The notes under the pieces: model-generated
Told to the model about the DNA's origin: nothing
The model's database searches: none
Seen by the model: only the letters and a program-made list of their open reading frames with translations
Shown here: one piece after another, positions 1-5,757 of the stretch
Numbering within the stretch: position 1 is the stretch's first letter
Layout of the letters: each line of letters opens with the position of its first letter
NCBI GenBank assembly: GCA_947168325.1
Contig: CAMVLN010000031.1
Coordinates: 1 to 12,715, forward strand
Source: an uncultured Elusimicrobia bacterium
GTDB taxonomy: Bacteria; Elusimicrobiota; Endomicrobiia; Endomicrobiales; Endomicrobiaceae
Direction of reading: 5' to 3'
DNA: 12,715 nt
Translations under genes and position numbers: made by a program

Positions 1-88
1 CTGTTAATGTCGTTTTCCCATGATCTACATGCCCTATCGTCCCTACATTTACATGCGGCTTAGATCTATCAAATTTTTCTTTTGCCAT
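1..88 (-). CDS. tuf: Elongation factor Tu, N-terminal 29 codons (runs off the left edge)
   Basis: The minus strand from the ATG at 88 reads MAKEKFDRSKPHVNVGTIGH followed by VDHGKTTLT. This is the unmistakable start of EF-Tu with its P-loop (GHVDHGKT). EF-Tu is the GTPase that brings aminoacyl-tRNA to the ribosome in the cytoplasm. Only the first 29 codons are inside the window; the rest lies to the left. A Shine-Dalgarno site GGGGGA sits 8 bases before the ATG. The tRNA-Thr gene ends 46 bases upstream and no promoter is evident between them, so tuf is probably transcribed together with the tRNA-Tyr, tRNA-Gly and tRNA-Thr genes, as in the E. coli tRNA-tufB operon. The identity is very sure; the co-transcription is inferred. 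Confidence 0.95.
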   Translation of the reverse strand, partial: MAKEKFDRSKPHVNVGTIGHVDHGKTTLT

Positions 89-134
89 TTTATTTTTCCC
101 CCAATTTTATTAGTACTGCCCTTACATAAGAACA

Positions 135-206
135 AGCCGAGGATGGGAATTGAACCCACGACCACCTCCTTACCAAGGAGGTGCTCTACCACTGAGCCAC
201 CTCGGC
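135..206 (-). tRNA. tRNA-Thr (anticodon GGU)
   Basis: The minus strand folds into a complete cloverleaf. The acceptor stem is GCCGAGG/CCTCGGC (7 pairs), the D-arm is GCTC..GAGC, and the anticodon stem CCTCC/GGAGG closes the loop TTGGTAA, giving anticodon GGT. The T-loop is TTCAATT. The discriminator base at 135 is T and no CCA follows, so the 3' end must be added after transcription. It is the last tRNA before tuf. Confidence 0.96.
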
Positions 207-223
207 AAACTCAGATAGAAAAA

Positions 224-294
<71 letters not shown>

Positions 295-302
295 ACAGCA
301 AA

Positions 303-386
303 TGGGGGCGGATGGATTTGAACCACCGAAGGACAAAGTCCGGCAGATTTACAGTCTGCTGCACTAGACCGCTATGCGACACCCCC
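303..386 (-). tRNA. tRNA-Tyr (anticodon GUA), long variable arm
   Basis: The acceptor stem is GGGGGTG/CGCCCCC with one T-G wobble. The anticodon stem GCAGA/TCTGC closes the loop CTGTAAA, giving anticodon GTA. A long variable arm (GGACTTTGTCC stem-loop) makes this a class II tRNA of 84 bases, as expected for bacterial tRNA-Tyr. The T-loop is TTCAAAT. The discriminator is A and CCA is not encoded. It is the first gene of the Tyr-Gly-Thr-tuf run. Confidence 0.96.
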
Positions 387-437
387 ATCAAAAAAGAGAA
401 CTTTTAAAATCTGTTCATACAACCAATATCTTCTGAT

Positions 438-464
438 TTTATATAAAAATTAAACAAAAGTCAA
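438..464 (-). promoter_or_regulatory. Probable promoter of the tRNA-Tyr/Gly/Thr-tuf operon
   Basis: On the minus strand, TTGACT (459-464) is followed 15 bases later by TATAAA (438-443), about 50 bases before the mature 5' end of tRNA-Tyr. The -35 box matches sigma-70 consensus at five of six bases, but the 15-base spacing is short. A second TTGACT copy lies further upstream at 505-510 without a convincing -10. Start point and strength are inferred. Confidence 0.45.
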
Positions 465-552
465 TAATTTGTAATCGCTCATGACATATTGAACTTTTAA
501 GCAAAGTCAATTTATAAAATTTTTATTAATAACTTCTATTGGCATTATATAT

Positions 553-816
553 TTAACCATTTATGAACCTTTGTAAAATTATACCAATGTAAATATTGAT
601 CTCATTAATATCCTTAATATCTTCTATATGATTAAAAAGTCTATAACTCAAATGTATACTGGCTATTTGTAATTCTTTTATTTCCTTACTTTTATATTTG
701 TTTTTCTCATTTTTATTTATTTTTATCTCCGTTATTCTTTCTGTTTTTCCATCATATATAATTGTTTCTTGCTTGTTATTTTTTCTTCTTCCTTTAACTT
801 CATTATGTATTATCAT
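553..816 (-). CDS. Doubtful small ORF, 87 residues, unknown function
   Basis: This open frame encodes a Lys/Glu/Ile/Asn-rich, strongly charged protein with no Cys, Trp or Pro, no membrane segment and no family motif that I recognise. Its codon use resembles the neighbouring AT-rich genes, and it fills most of the stretch between the tRNA-tuf operon promoter and the tRNA-Phe terminator. Against it, no Shine-Dalgarno sequence precedes the ATG (the upstream bases are nearly all A and T), no promoter is clear, and a purine-rich strand at this GC content can stay open by chance. It may be a real short protein, a remnant, or noise. Apart from this ORF, I see nothing genic between 465 and 904. Confidence 0.25.
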   Translation of the reverse strand: MIIHNEVKGRRKNNKQETIIYDGKTERITEIKINKNEKNKYKSKEIKELQIASIHLSYRLFNHIEDIKDINEINIYIGIILQRFING

Positions 817-904
817 AATATTAATATTTACAAAAATATAATAAATAATTTAAAAAATAACTTTGTATCTATTTTTTATATAACCAGTAAACAACTCTTG
901 CAAC

Positions 905-941
905 ATAAAAAAAACTCGAATCAAATAAATTCAAGTTTTTT
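905..941 (-). terminator. Rho-independent terminator after tRNA-Phe
   Basis: On the minus strand, AAAACTTGAA and TTCGAGTTTT form a stem of about ten pairs with one T-G wobble (arms 911-920 and 930-939) around a 9-base loop. It is followed by a run of eight T. It lies 13 bases past the 3' end of tRNA-Phe and would end that transcript. Confidence 0.7.
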
Positions 942-953
942 ATTTCTAAAATA

Positions 954-1026
954 TGCTGAGGGGCAGAATCGAACTGCCGACACAAGGTTTTTCAGACCTT
1001 TGCTCTACCGACTGAGCTACCTCAGC
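954..1026 (-). tRNA. tRNA-Phe (anticodon GAA)
   Basis: The cloverleaf on the minus strand has acceptor stem GCTGAGG/CCTCAGC, D-arm GCTCAGTCGGTAGAGC, and anticodon stem AAGGT/ACCTT around the loop CTGAAAA (anticodon GAA). The T-arm is GGCAG-TTCGATT-CTGCC. The discriminator is A and CCA is not encoded. It stands alone between its own promoter-like sequence and a terminator, separate from the tRNA-tuf cluster. Confidence 0.96.
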
Positions 1027-1058
1027 ATATCATTTATTTTTTAAACAAATACCTTTAT

Positions 1059-1085
1059 ATTATAAAAATACAACTCTGACAACAA
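1059..1085 (-). promoter_or_regulatory. Probable promoter of tRNA-Phe
   Basis: The minus strand has a perfect -10 box TATAAT (1059-1064), with TTGTTG (1080-1085) 15 bases upstream as a possible -35. The -10 lies 32 bases before the tRNA 5' end. The -35 falls inside the hairpin that probably terminates the upstream ytxH transcript. The -10 is convincing; the -35 is less so. Confidence 0.5.
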
Positions 1086-1090
1086 GAGCT
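1062..1090 (-). terminator. Weak terminator after the YtxH-like gene
   Basis: On the minus strand, AGCTCT and AGAGTT form a six-pair stem (one G-T pair) around a 7-base loop, followed by GTATTTTTA. It starts 16 bases past the stop of the YtxH-like gene. The stem is short, so this is tentative. It overlaps the tRNA-Phe promoter. Confidence 0.35.
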
Positions 1091-1106
1091 CCTGTAATAT
1101 ATCTAT

Positions 1107-1424
1107 CTATAATATTTCAGGTTCTTCTTTTTCTTCTTCAATTTTAATAGGATTTTCTTCCTGTTTTTTAAAAATTTTAGAATACCTATTTTTGCCTTTT
1201 TCTACAATCTCTGATACTCTTGTTTTTCCTTCTTCAACAAATTTCTTTCCTTTTTCCCTAAATTCCATCCCTTTCTCCCCAGCATCTTCAACAAAATCTT
1301 CCGTTATTCTTTTTAGATGGGCTCTTGTCTCTTTACCAGTTTTAGGAGCATAAAGTAAAGCAACTGCTGCACCCACAATCGCTCCGAACAAAAAAGCAAC
1401 CAAGCTAGAATCTCTGTTATCCAC
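1107..1424 (-). CDS. YtxH-like membrane-anchored small protein
   Basis: The 105-residue product begins with a short N-terminal membrane segment (about residues 8-25, Ala/Gly/Leu/Val-rich), followed by LLYAPKTGKETR, the hallmark of the YtxH family. A long charged, helical, coiled-coil-like tail rich in Lys and Glu follows. The family occurs in many bacteria and is linked to general stress in Bacillus, but its molecular role is unknown. Translation begins at GTG (1422-1424), chosen because AGGAGGG lies 5 bases upstream and no ATG is better placed. That Shine-Dalgarno overlaps the end of the preceding gene, and only 9 bases separate the two genes, so they form a coupled pair. A weak terminator follows. 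The family call is solid; the function is not known. Confidence 0.85.
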   Translation of the reverse strand: MDNRDSSLVAFLFGAIVGAAVALLYAPKTGKETRAHLKRITEDFVEDAGEKGMEFREKGKKFVEEGKTRVSEIVEKGKNRYSKIFKKQEENPIKIEEEKEEPEIL

Positions 1425-1433
1425 AACACCCTC

Positions 1434-1703
1434 CTATTTCCTCTTTCTTAAAACAAAAGATGTTACTAATGGTAAAACAGTTGTTGCAACCTTTACCCAA
1501 GTCTTAGGGAAAAAACCAGCAAACTCTAAACATCTACCAGAAATTTTATGAATAGAATCCAATTCGCAATTAACCTTGTTTAAAGTTTCTTCTAATCTTT
1601 TTGCGACATGAGTAACTTGACTCATAGCAATAACAAAATACACTACTGAAATTATCGCAACCACAGTTAATAACACTACACAAACTAGTAATATACTATT
1701 CAT
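1434..1703 (-). CDS. DUF948-like (YtxG-type) small membrane protein
   Basis: The 89-residue product has one long N-terminal membrane segment (about residues 3-27, ILLVCVVLLTVVAIISVVYF), then a helical stretch with heptad-like spacing (VTHVAKRLEETLNKVNCELD). A second, weaker hydrophobic patch (KVATTVLPLVTSFVL) ends in basic RKRK. This layout matches the DUF948/YtxG family, which often sits next to YtxH genes, as here. It starts at ATG with a modest purine-rich site (AAAGAAGT) just upstream. The gene lies downstream of lepA with a 165-base AT-rich gap that contains no clear terminator, so it may be read from lepA or from a weak promoter of its own. The biochemical role is unknown. The family assignment rests on topology and neighbourhood more than on a sharp motif. 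Confidence 0.7.
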   Translation of the reverse strand: MNSILLVCVVLLTVVAIISVVYFVIAMSQVTHVAKRLEETLNKVNCELDSIHKISGRCLEFAGFFPKTWVKVATTVLPLVTSFVLRKRK

Positions 1704-1868
1704 ACTTCTTTATTCTACATTTTTTTATTTTTTTTTGCAATACATGTTTTATATAAAAAAAAAATAAATAAAAAGTATAGTAAAAACTGACAAGTTATTC
1801 CCATAAAACCAAATATATAATCAAAAACAAAACTTCAAAACACTATAATTTTTATAAAAAGTAAAGAC

Positions 1869-3653
1869 TTATTTATCTATTTGTAAAACAGCAACGAAAG
1901 CCTCTGGTGGCAATTCCACTTTTCCAAACTGTCTCATCTTCTTTTTACCTTCTTTTTGCTTTTCAAGAAGTTTTCTCTTTCTAGTAATATCTCCACCATA
2001 ACATTTTGCAAGAACATCTTTTCTCATAGCAGATATTGTTTCTCTTGCTATAATTTTATTATTTACTCTTGCTTGAATTGGTATTTCAAACATATGTCTT
2101 GGAATAATACCTCTTAACTTTTCTGTCAAAAAGTGGGCAGCAGTTTGTGCTTTATCTTTATGAACTATAACAGAAAAAGCATCTACAACTTCACCATTAA
2201 CTAGTACTTCAAGTTTAACTAAATTGCCAAGTTGTGGTGCAATATGTTCGTAATCAAACGATGCATAACCTTTAGAAACAGACTTTAATGCATCATAAAA
2301 ACCTACAATAATTTCTGCAAGTGGTACTTCATATTTTAAAATAGCAATTTTCATATTAACATACTTCATATCAATTTGTTTGCCCCTTTTCTTTTGGCAT
2401 AAATCCATTAAGCCACCAAGATATTCTGTAGGAGAAACTATCGTTGCTAAAACATAAGGTTCCCAAATTTCTTGTATTTCTGCATTATTAGGAAACTTTG
2501 CAGGATTATCTATTGTTATCATTTGATTTTTTGTTTTAATTTTATAAATAACATTTGGTGCAGTAACCAATAGGTTAAGTCCAAACTCCCTTTCTAATCT
2601 TTCTCTAATTATTTCTAAATGCAAATGTCCTAAAAAACCGCACCTGTAACCAAACCCTAAAGCCACAGATGTTTCGGGTATATATGTTAAAGAAGAATCA
2701 GATAGTTGTAATTTTTCAAGTGCAATTTTTAAACTATCATAATCAGATGTGCTATAAGGATAAAGACCTGCAACAACAAACGGAGTTACTTCTTTATATC
2801 CAGCATGTGTTGTTGGCCTTGAACTTTCTGTAATTGTATCACCAATTTTAACATCTAGTATAGTTTTAATACCTGCTACAACAAAACCAACTTCACCAGC
2901 CGAAAGACCTTCTTTAGACTCAATCATCTTAATTTTCATATATCCAACTTCAAGAACTTCATATTGTGCCCCTGAAGCCATAAATGTTACTTTCATACCT
3001 TTTTTGATTGCTCCATCAAATACTCTTATTATAATAATAACACCTTTATAAGAATCATAAAAAGAATCAAATATAATTGCAGATAGCGGTTCTTCTCTAT
3101 CACCTTTAGGTGCAGGAATATTTGCTATGACAGAATCTATGATTTCATTTATTCCTATACCTTCTTTTGCACTTGCAAGAATAGGTTGATCTAAAACTTC
3201 CAAAGCATCCGTCATTTGTTCATAAGCAGAATCTATATCTGCTGTAGGCAAATCTATTTTGTTTATTACAGGAATAATTTTTAAATTAGCATTTTTTGCA
3301 AGCATTGTGTTTGCAAGTGTTTGTGCTTCTACACCTTGTGAAGCATCTATTACAAGTAATGCTCCCTCACATGCTTCTAATGCTCTTGAAACTTCATAAG
3401 TAAAATCTACATGACCTGGAGTATCTACAAGATTTAAAATATATTCTTTGCCGTCTTTATCTTTATACTGCATTCTTACAGCTTTAGCTTTTATTGTAAT
3501 ACCTCTTTCTCTTTCAAGTTCCATACCATCAAGAATTTGATCTTTCATTTCCCTTTTAGATATGGTACCAGTATATTCCAATAGTCTATCTGCTAAAGTG
3601 CTTTTACCATGATCAATGTGAGCTATAATACAAAAATTTCTTATATTCTTCAA
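1869..3653 (-). CDS. lepA: Translation factor LepA / EF4 (ribosomal back-translocase GTPase)
   Basis: The 594-residue product has the usual length of EF4. The G domain shows AHIDHGKS (11-18), the switch region RERGITI (48-54), DTPGH (77-81), NKID (131-134) and SAKEG (161-165). EF-G-like domains II, III and V follow. The C-terminal EF4-specific region is well conserved, with the AKCYGGDITRKRK block and RQFGKVELPPEAF near the end. EF4 binds the ribosome and remodels stalled or mis-translocated complexes. Translation apparently starts at TTG (3651-3653): AGGGAG lies 6 bases upstream, the first residues (MKNIRNFCIIAHIDHGKS) match the family, and no ATG is available. Residue 343, in GFLGHLHLEI, is His where the E. 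coli and Bacillus proteins have a hydrophobic residue. It is transcribed leftwards, divergent from trxA. Confidence 0.97.
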   Translation of the reverse strand: MKNIRNFCIIAHIDHGKSTLADRLLEYTGTISKREMKDQILDGMELERERGITIKAKAVRMQYKDKDGKEYILNLVDTPGHVDFTYEVSRALEACEGALLVIDASQGVEAQTLANTMLAKNANLKIIPVINKIDLPTADIDSAYEQMTDALEVLDQPILASAKEGIGINEIIDSVIANIPAPKGDREEPLSAIIFDSFYDSYKGVIIIIRVFDGAIKKGMKVTFMASGAQYEVLEVGYMKIKMIESKEGLSAGEVGFVVAGIKTILDVKIGDTITESSRPTTHAGYKEVTPFVVAGLYPYSTSDYDSLKIALEKLQLSDSSLTYIPETSVALGFGYRCGFLGHLHLEIIRERLEREFGLNLLVTAPNVIYKIKTKNQMITIDNPAKFPNNAEIQEIWEPYVLATIVSPTEYLGGLMDLCQKKRGKQIDMKYVNMKIAILKYEVPLAEIIVGFYDALKSVSKGYASFDYEHIAPQLGNLVKLEVLVNGEVVDAFSVIVHKDKAQTAAHFLTEKLRGIIPRHMFEIPIQARVNNKIIARETISAMRKDVLAKCYGGDITRKRKLLEKQKEGKKKMRQFGKVELPPEAFVAVLQIDK

Positions 3654-3687
3654 AAAATACTCCCTAATTCTAGTCTATCACTTATAT

Positions 3688-3717
3688 TTTATAAAATTGT
3701 GTTTTCTTTAAAAACAA
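3688..3717 (-). promoter_or_regulatory. Probable lepA promoter
   Basis: On the minus strand, TTGTTT (3712-3717) lies 18 bases upstream of TATAAA (3688-3693), which would start RNA about 27 bases before the TTG start codon. It is the best sigma-70-like pair in front of lepA, but at this AT content chance matches are common. Confidence 0.4.
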
Positions 3718-3720
3718 GTT

Positions 3721-3959
3721 TTAAATTAAAAAATCATAAGATATAATCTTTAAGTTAGTAGATTATACAAAATAATTTTAAAACATGTGCATAATAAATT
3801 TATTTTAAAATATTAAATTTAATAACTATATTTTAAATATTGCAAAAAACAGACAGCCAAACAACAACAGCAAAGACATTGCTTTGTCATGCTTATTAAA
3901 ACAACTTTACATATGTATTATGAATTTGTAAAAGCTAAAACATATATTTGTCTTACAAT
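3721..3959. other. AT-rich divergent spacer with a small dyad
   Basis: This part of the lepA-trxA intergenic region holds no gene. Most of it is nearly pure A/T. One less AT-rich island (about 3850-3893) contains AGCA-GACA and TGTC-TGCT half-sites (3869-3872, 3875-3878, 3885-3888, 3890-3893) that form an interrupted dyad. An overlapping CAAAG/CTTTG pair lies in the same place. It could bind a regulator of either divergent unit, or be an incidental hairpin. Nothing else stands out. Confidence 0.3.
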
Positions 3960-3988
3960 TTGATAGAAACTTTTAGTTTTTATATAAT
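3960..3988 (+). promoter_or_regulatory. Promoter of the trxA-tlpA-trxB operon
   Basis: TTGATA (3960-3965) and TATAAT (3983-3988) are separated by exactly 17 bases: five of six and six of six matches to the sigma-70 consensus at ideal spacing. RNA would start near 3995. The -10 and the first transcribed bases closely match those in front of polA. A 16-base palindrome (4003-4018) follows in the leader. Confidence 0.75.
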
Positions 3989-4002
3989 CACTGTTCGTAT
4001 AT

Positions 4003-4018
4003 TATATGTTAACATATA
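4003..4018. promoter_or_regulatory. Perfect 16-base palindrome in the trxA leader (possible operator)
   Basis: TATATGTTAACATATA is fully self-complementary. It lies just after the predicted transcription start and 5 bases before the trxA Shine-Dalgarno GGAGG (4024-4028). A repressor bound here would block the promoter; alternatively, the RNA could fold. AT-only flanks make palindromes likelier by chance, but the central GTTAAC is specific. No regulator is encoded nearby. Confidence 0.4.
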
Positions 4019-4036
4019 TTATTGGAGGAAAAGAAA

Positions 4037-4357
4037 ATGGCTGAAATAATTATAACTGAAACAAATTTTGAACAAGAAGTTATAAAATCTGATATTCCTG
4101 TTTTAGTGGATTTTTGGGCTACATGGTGTGGTCCTTGTAAAATGTTATTGCCAATAGTAGAAGAATTAGCACAAGAATTTGAAGGTAGAATAAAAGTTGG
4201 CAAAGTAAATACAGATGAAAATATGTCTTTATCATCAAAATTTCAAATTACATCAATTCCATGTCTTATAATTTTTAAGAATGGAAAACCAGTAAACAAG
4301 TTAGTAGGTTTTAGACCAAAAACAGCTATTATACAGGAGTTAAACAATGTTCTATAA
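4037..4357 (+). CDS. trxA: Thioredoxin
   Basis: The 106-residue product is a single cytoplasmic thioredoxin domain with the active site WCGPC (Cys31, Cys34) and the cis-proline at SIP (Pro75). The reduced dithiol reduces disulfides in targets such as ribonucleotide reductase and peroxiredoxins, and is recharged by the TrxB encoded two genes downstream. The ATG at 4037 is chosen over the in-frame TTG at 4022 because GGAGG (4024-4028) sits 8 bases before this ATG, and MAEIIITETNFEQEV matches the usual N-terminus. It is the first gene of an operon and overlaps tlpA by 11 bases. An extra Cys (76) follows the cis-proline. Its active-site coding segment is identical over 21 bases to that of the adjacent tlpA. 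Confidence 0.96.
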   Translation: MAEIIITETNFEQEVIKSDIPVLVDFWATWCGPCKMLLPIVEELAQEFEGRIKVGKVNTDENMSLSSKFQITSIPCLIIFKNGKPVNKLVGFRPKTAIIQELNNVL

Positions 4358-4826
4358 AAAAATAATTTCATTATTATTGTTCGTTGTAGCTTGTGTATCT
4401 TTATCTTGTGCAGAATTATCTTACGATTTTACTTTACAAGATTTAGAAGGGAGAGCTGTATCCCTGTCAGATTATAAAGGAAAGGTTGTTTTTTTAGATT
4501 TTTGGGCTACATGGTGTCCTCCATGTAGAATGTCTATACCTTATGTAGAAAAATTAGCAAAGAAGTATAAAGATAACAAAAATGTTGTAGTATTAGGTAT
4601 CAATTTACAGGAAGATGTTGAAACCATATTAGACTTTTTGAAGAAACAAAAAATAAGTTATCCTATTTTATTGAGTGACAAGAAAGTTATTTCAAATTAT
4701 AAAATTCGTTCAATTCCAGCCTTTTTCATAATAGATAAAAATGGAAATATTTTCAACCAATATCTTGGATTTGCTCCGGGTGTAGATGAAAATTGGCAAA
4801 AAGATATAGAAAAATTATTAGATTAA
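4347..4826 (+). CDS. Exported TlpA/ResA-type thioredoxin-like protein
   Basis: The 159-residue product begins with a basic start and a hydrophobic stretch (KKIISLLLFVVACVSLSCA), then a TlpA/ResA-like domain: DFTLQDLEGRAVSLSDYKGK, active site WCPPC (Cys57, Cys60) and cis-proline Pro124 in RSIPAF. Such proteins act outside the cytoplasmic membrane, reducing or exchanging disulfides, for example in cytochrome c maturation. The export signal could be cleaved after Ala22 (type I), or VVAC at 13-16 could serve as a lipobox; I cannot decide. AGGAG (4335-4339), inside trxA, is its ribosome site, so translation is coupled to trxA. No membrane electron carrier (CcdA/DsbD) is encoded in this window to link it to the cytoplasmic pool. 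The exact substrate is unknown. Confidence 0.88.
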   Translation: MFYKKIISLLLFVVACVSLSCAELSYDFTLQDLEGRAVSLSDYKGKVVFLDFWATWCPPCRMSIPYVEKLAKKYKDNKNVVVLGINLQEDVETILDFLKKQKISYPILLSDKKVISNYKIRSIPAFFIIDKNGNIFNQYLGFAPGVDENWQKDIEKLLD

Positions 4827-4838
4827 GGGAAATAAAAA

Positions 4839-5753
4839 ATGATTTATGATGTTATAATAATTGGCGGTGGTCCTTCAGGAATGACTTCTGCAATATATTC
4901 TTCACGAGCAAGACTTAAAACTTTACTTATAGAAAAGGCAGGTTGTGGTGGGCAAATAGCAATTACGGACAATATTGAAAATTATCCTGGATTTGAGCAA
5001 GGTATAAATGGTTTTGAACTTGCAACAAAGATGCAAACTCAAGCAACAAATTTTGGAACAGAATTTATATATGGTGAAGCAGTATCTTTTCAATTAAACG
5101 ATAAAATAAAGAAAGTTATTCTTTTAGATAATAAAGAATATCTTGCAAAAACAATTATTATATCTAGCGGTGCAAGTTTTAAAAAGCTAGGTATAAAAGG
5201 AGAACAAGAATTTATAGGCAAAGGGGTGTCTTATTGTGCTACTTGTGATGGCCCATTTTTTAGAAATAAAGAAATAGTAGTTATTGGCGGTGGAGATTCT
5301 GCTTTACAAGAAGCATTATACTTAACAAAATTTGCAGTAAAAGTAAATTTAATTCATAGAAGAAATGAATTTAGAGCGGCAAAAATTCTTCAAGAAAAAG
5401 TTTTTAAAGAACAAAAAATAAATGTAATATTTGATAGTGTAGTAGAAGAAATATCAGGCAAAGATGTGTTGGAACAAGTAACACTAAAAAATATTAAAAC
5501 AAATACTATATCACAATTGTCAGTTAATGGAGTGTTTATTTTTGTAGGATGGACTCCAAATACAAATTTTCTTAATAATCAACTAAAATTAAATAAACAA
5601 GGTTATATCATTACCGATGATAAAATGAACACTTCTATAGAAGGAGTGTTTGCTTGTGGTGATGTTAGAGAAAAGACATTAAGACAGGTTGTCACAGCTG
5701 CAGGTGATGGAGCCATAGCAGCAAATTCAGCCCAACACTATTTAGAAAAATAA
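4839..5753 (+). CDS. trxB: Thioredoxin reductase (NADPH)
   Basis: The 304-residue product is a low-molecular-weight flavin thioredoxin reductase. It has the FAD-binding GGGPSG (9-14), the redox-active CATC (Cys133, Cys136), the NADPH-binding GGGDSA (150-155) and HRRNEFRA (173-180). The second FAD motif is GDVR (about 274-277), followed by RQVVTAAGDGAIAA. The two arginines of HRRNEFR favour NADPH rather than ferredoxin as donor. It moves electrons from NADPH via FAD to thioredoxin, here presumably the trxA product. AAGGGA lies 8 bases before the ATG, partly overlapping the tlpA stop codon; the gene gap is 12 bases. The length is normal and no residue is missing. Confidence 0.96.
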   Translation: MIYDVIIIGGGPSGMTSAIYSSRARLKTLLIEKAGCGGQIAITDNIENYPGFEQGINGFELATKMQTQATNFGTEFIYGEAVSFQLNDKIKKVILLDNKEYLAKTIIISSGASFKKLGIKGEQEFIGKGVSYCATCDGPFFRNKEIVVIGGGDSALQEALYLTKFAVKVNLIHRRNEFRAAKILQEKVFKEQKINVIFDSVVEEISGKDVLEQVTLKNIKTNTISQLSVNGVFIFVGWTPNTNFLNNQLKLNKQGYIITDDKMNTSIEGVFACGDVREKTLRQVVTAAGDGAIAANSAQHYLEK

Positions 5754-5757
5754 AATA

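Noticed and set aside
398..416. GAAC/GTTC inverted repeat followed by T-run on the minus strand, terminator-like, just before tRNA-Tyr
   Set aside because: The stem has only four pairs with an 11-base loop, and it would cut off the tRNA-tuf operon from its promoter.
769..1044. Plus-strand open frame of 91 codons
   Set aside because: It crosses the tRNA-Phe gene and its terminator, antisense, and has no ribosome site.
4022..4036. TTG start giving thioredoxin five extra residues
   Set aside because: The TTG overlaps the Shine-Dalgarno GGAGG that serves the ATG at 4037.
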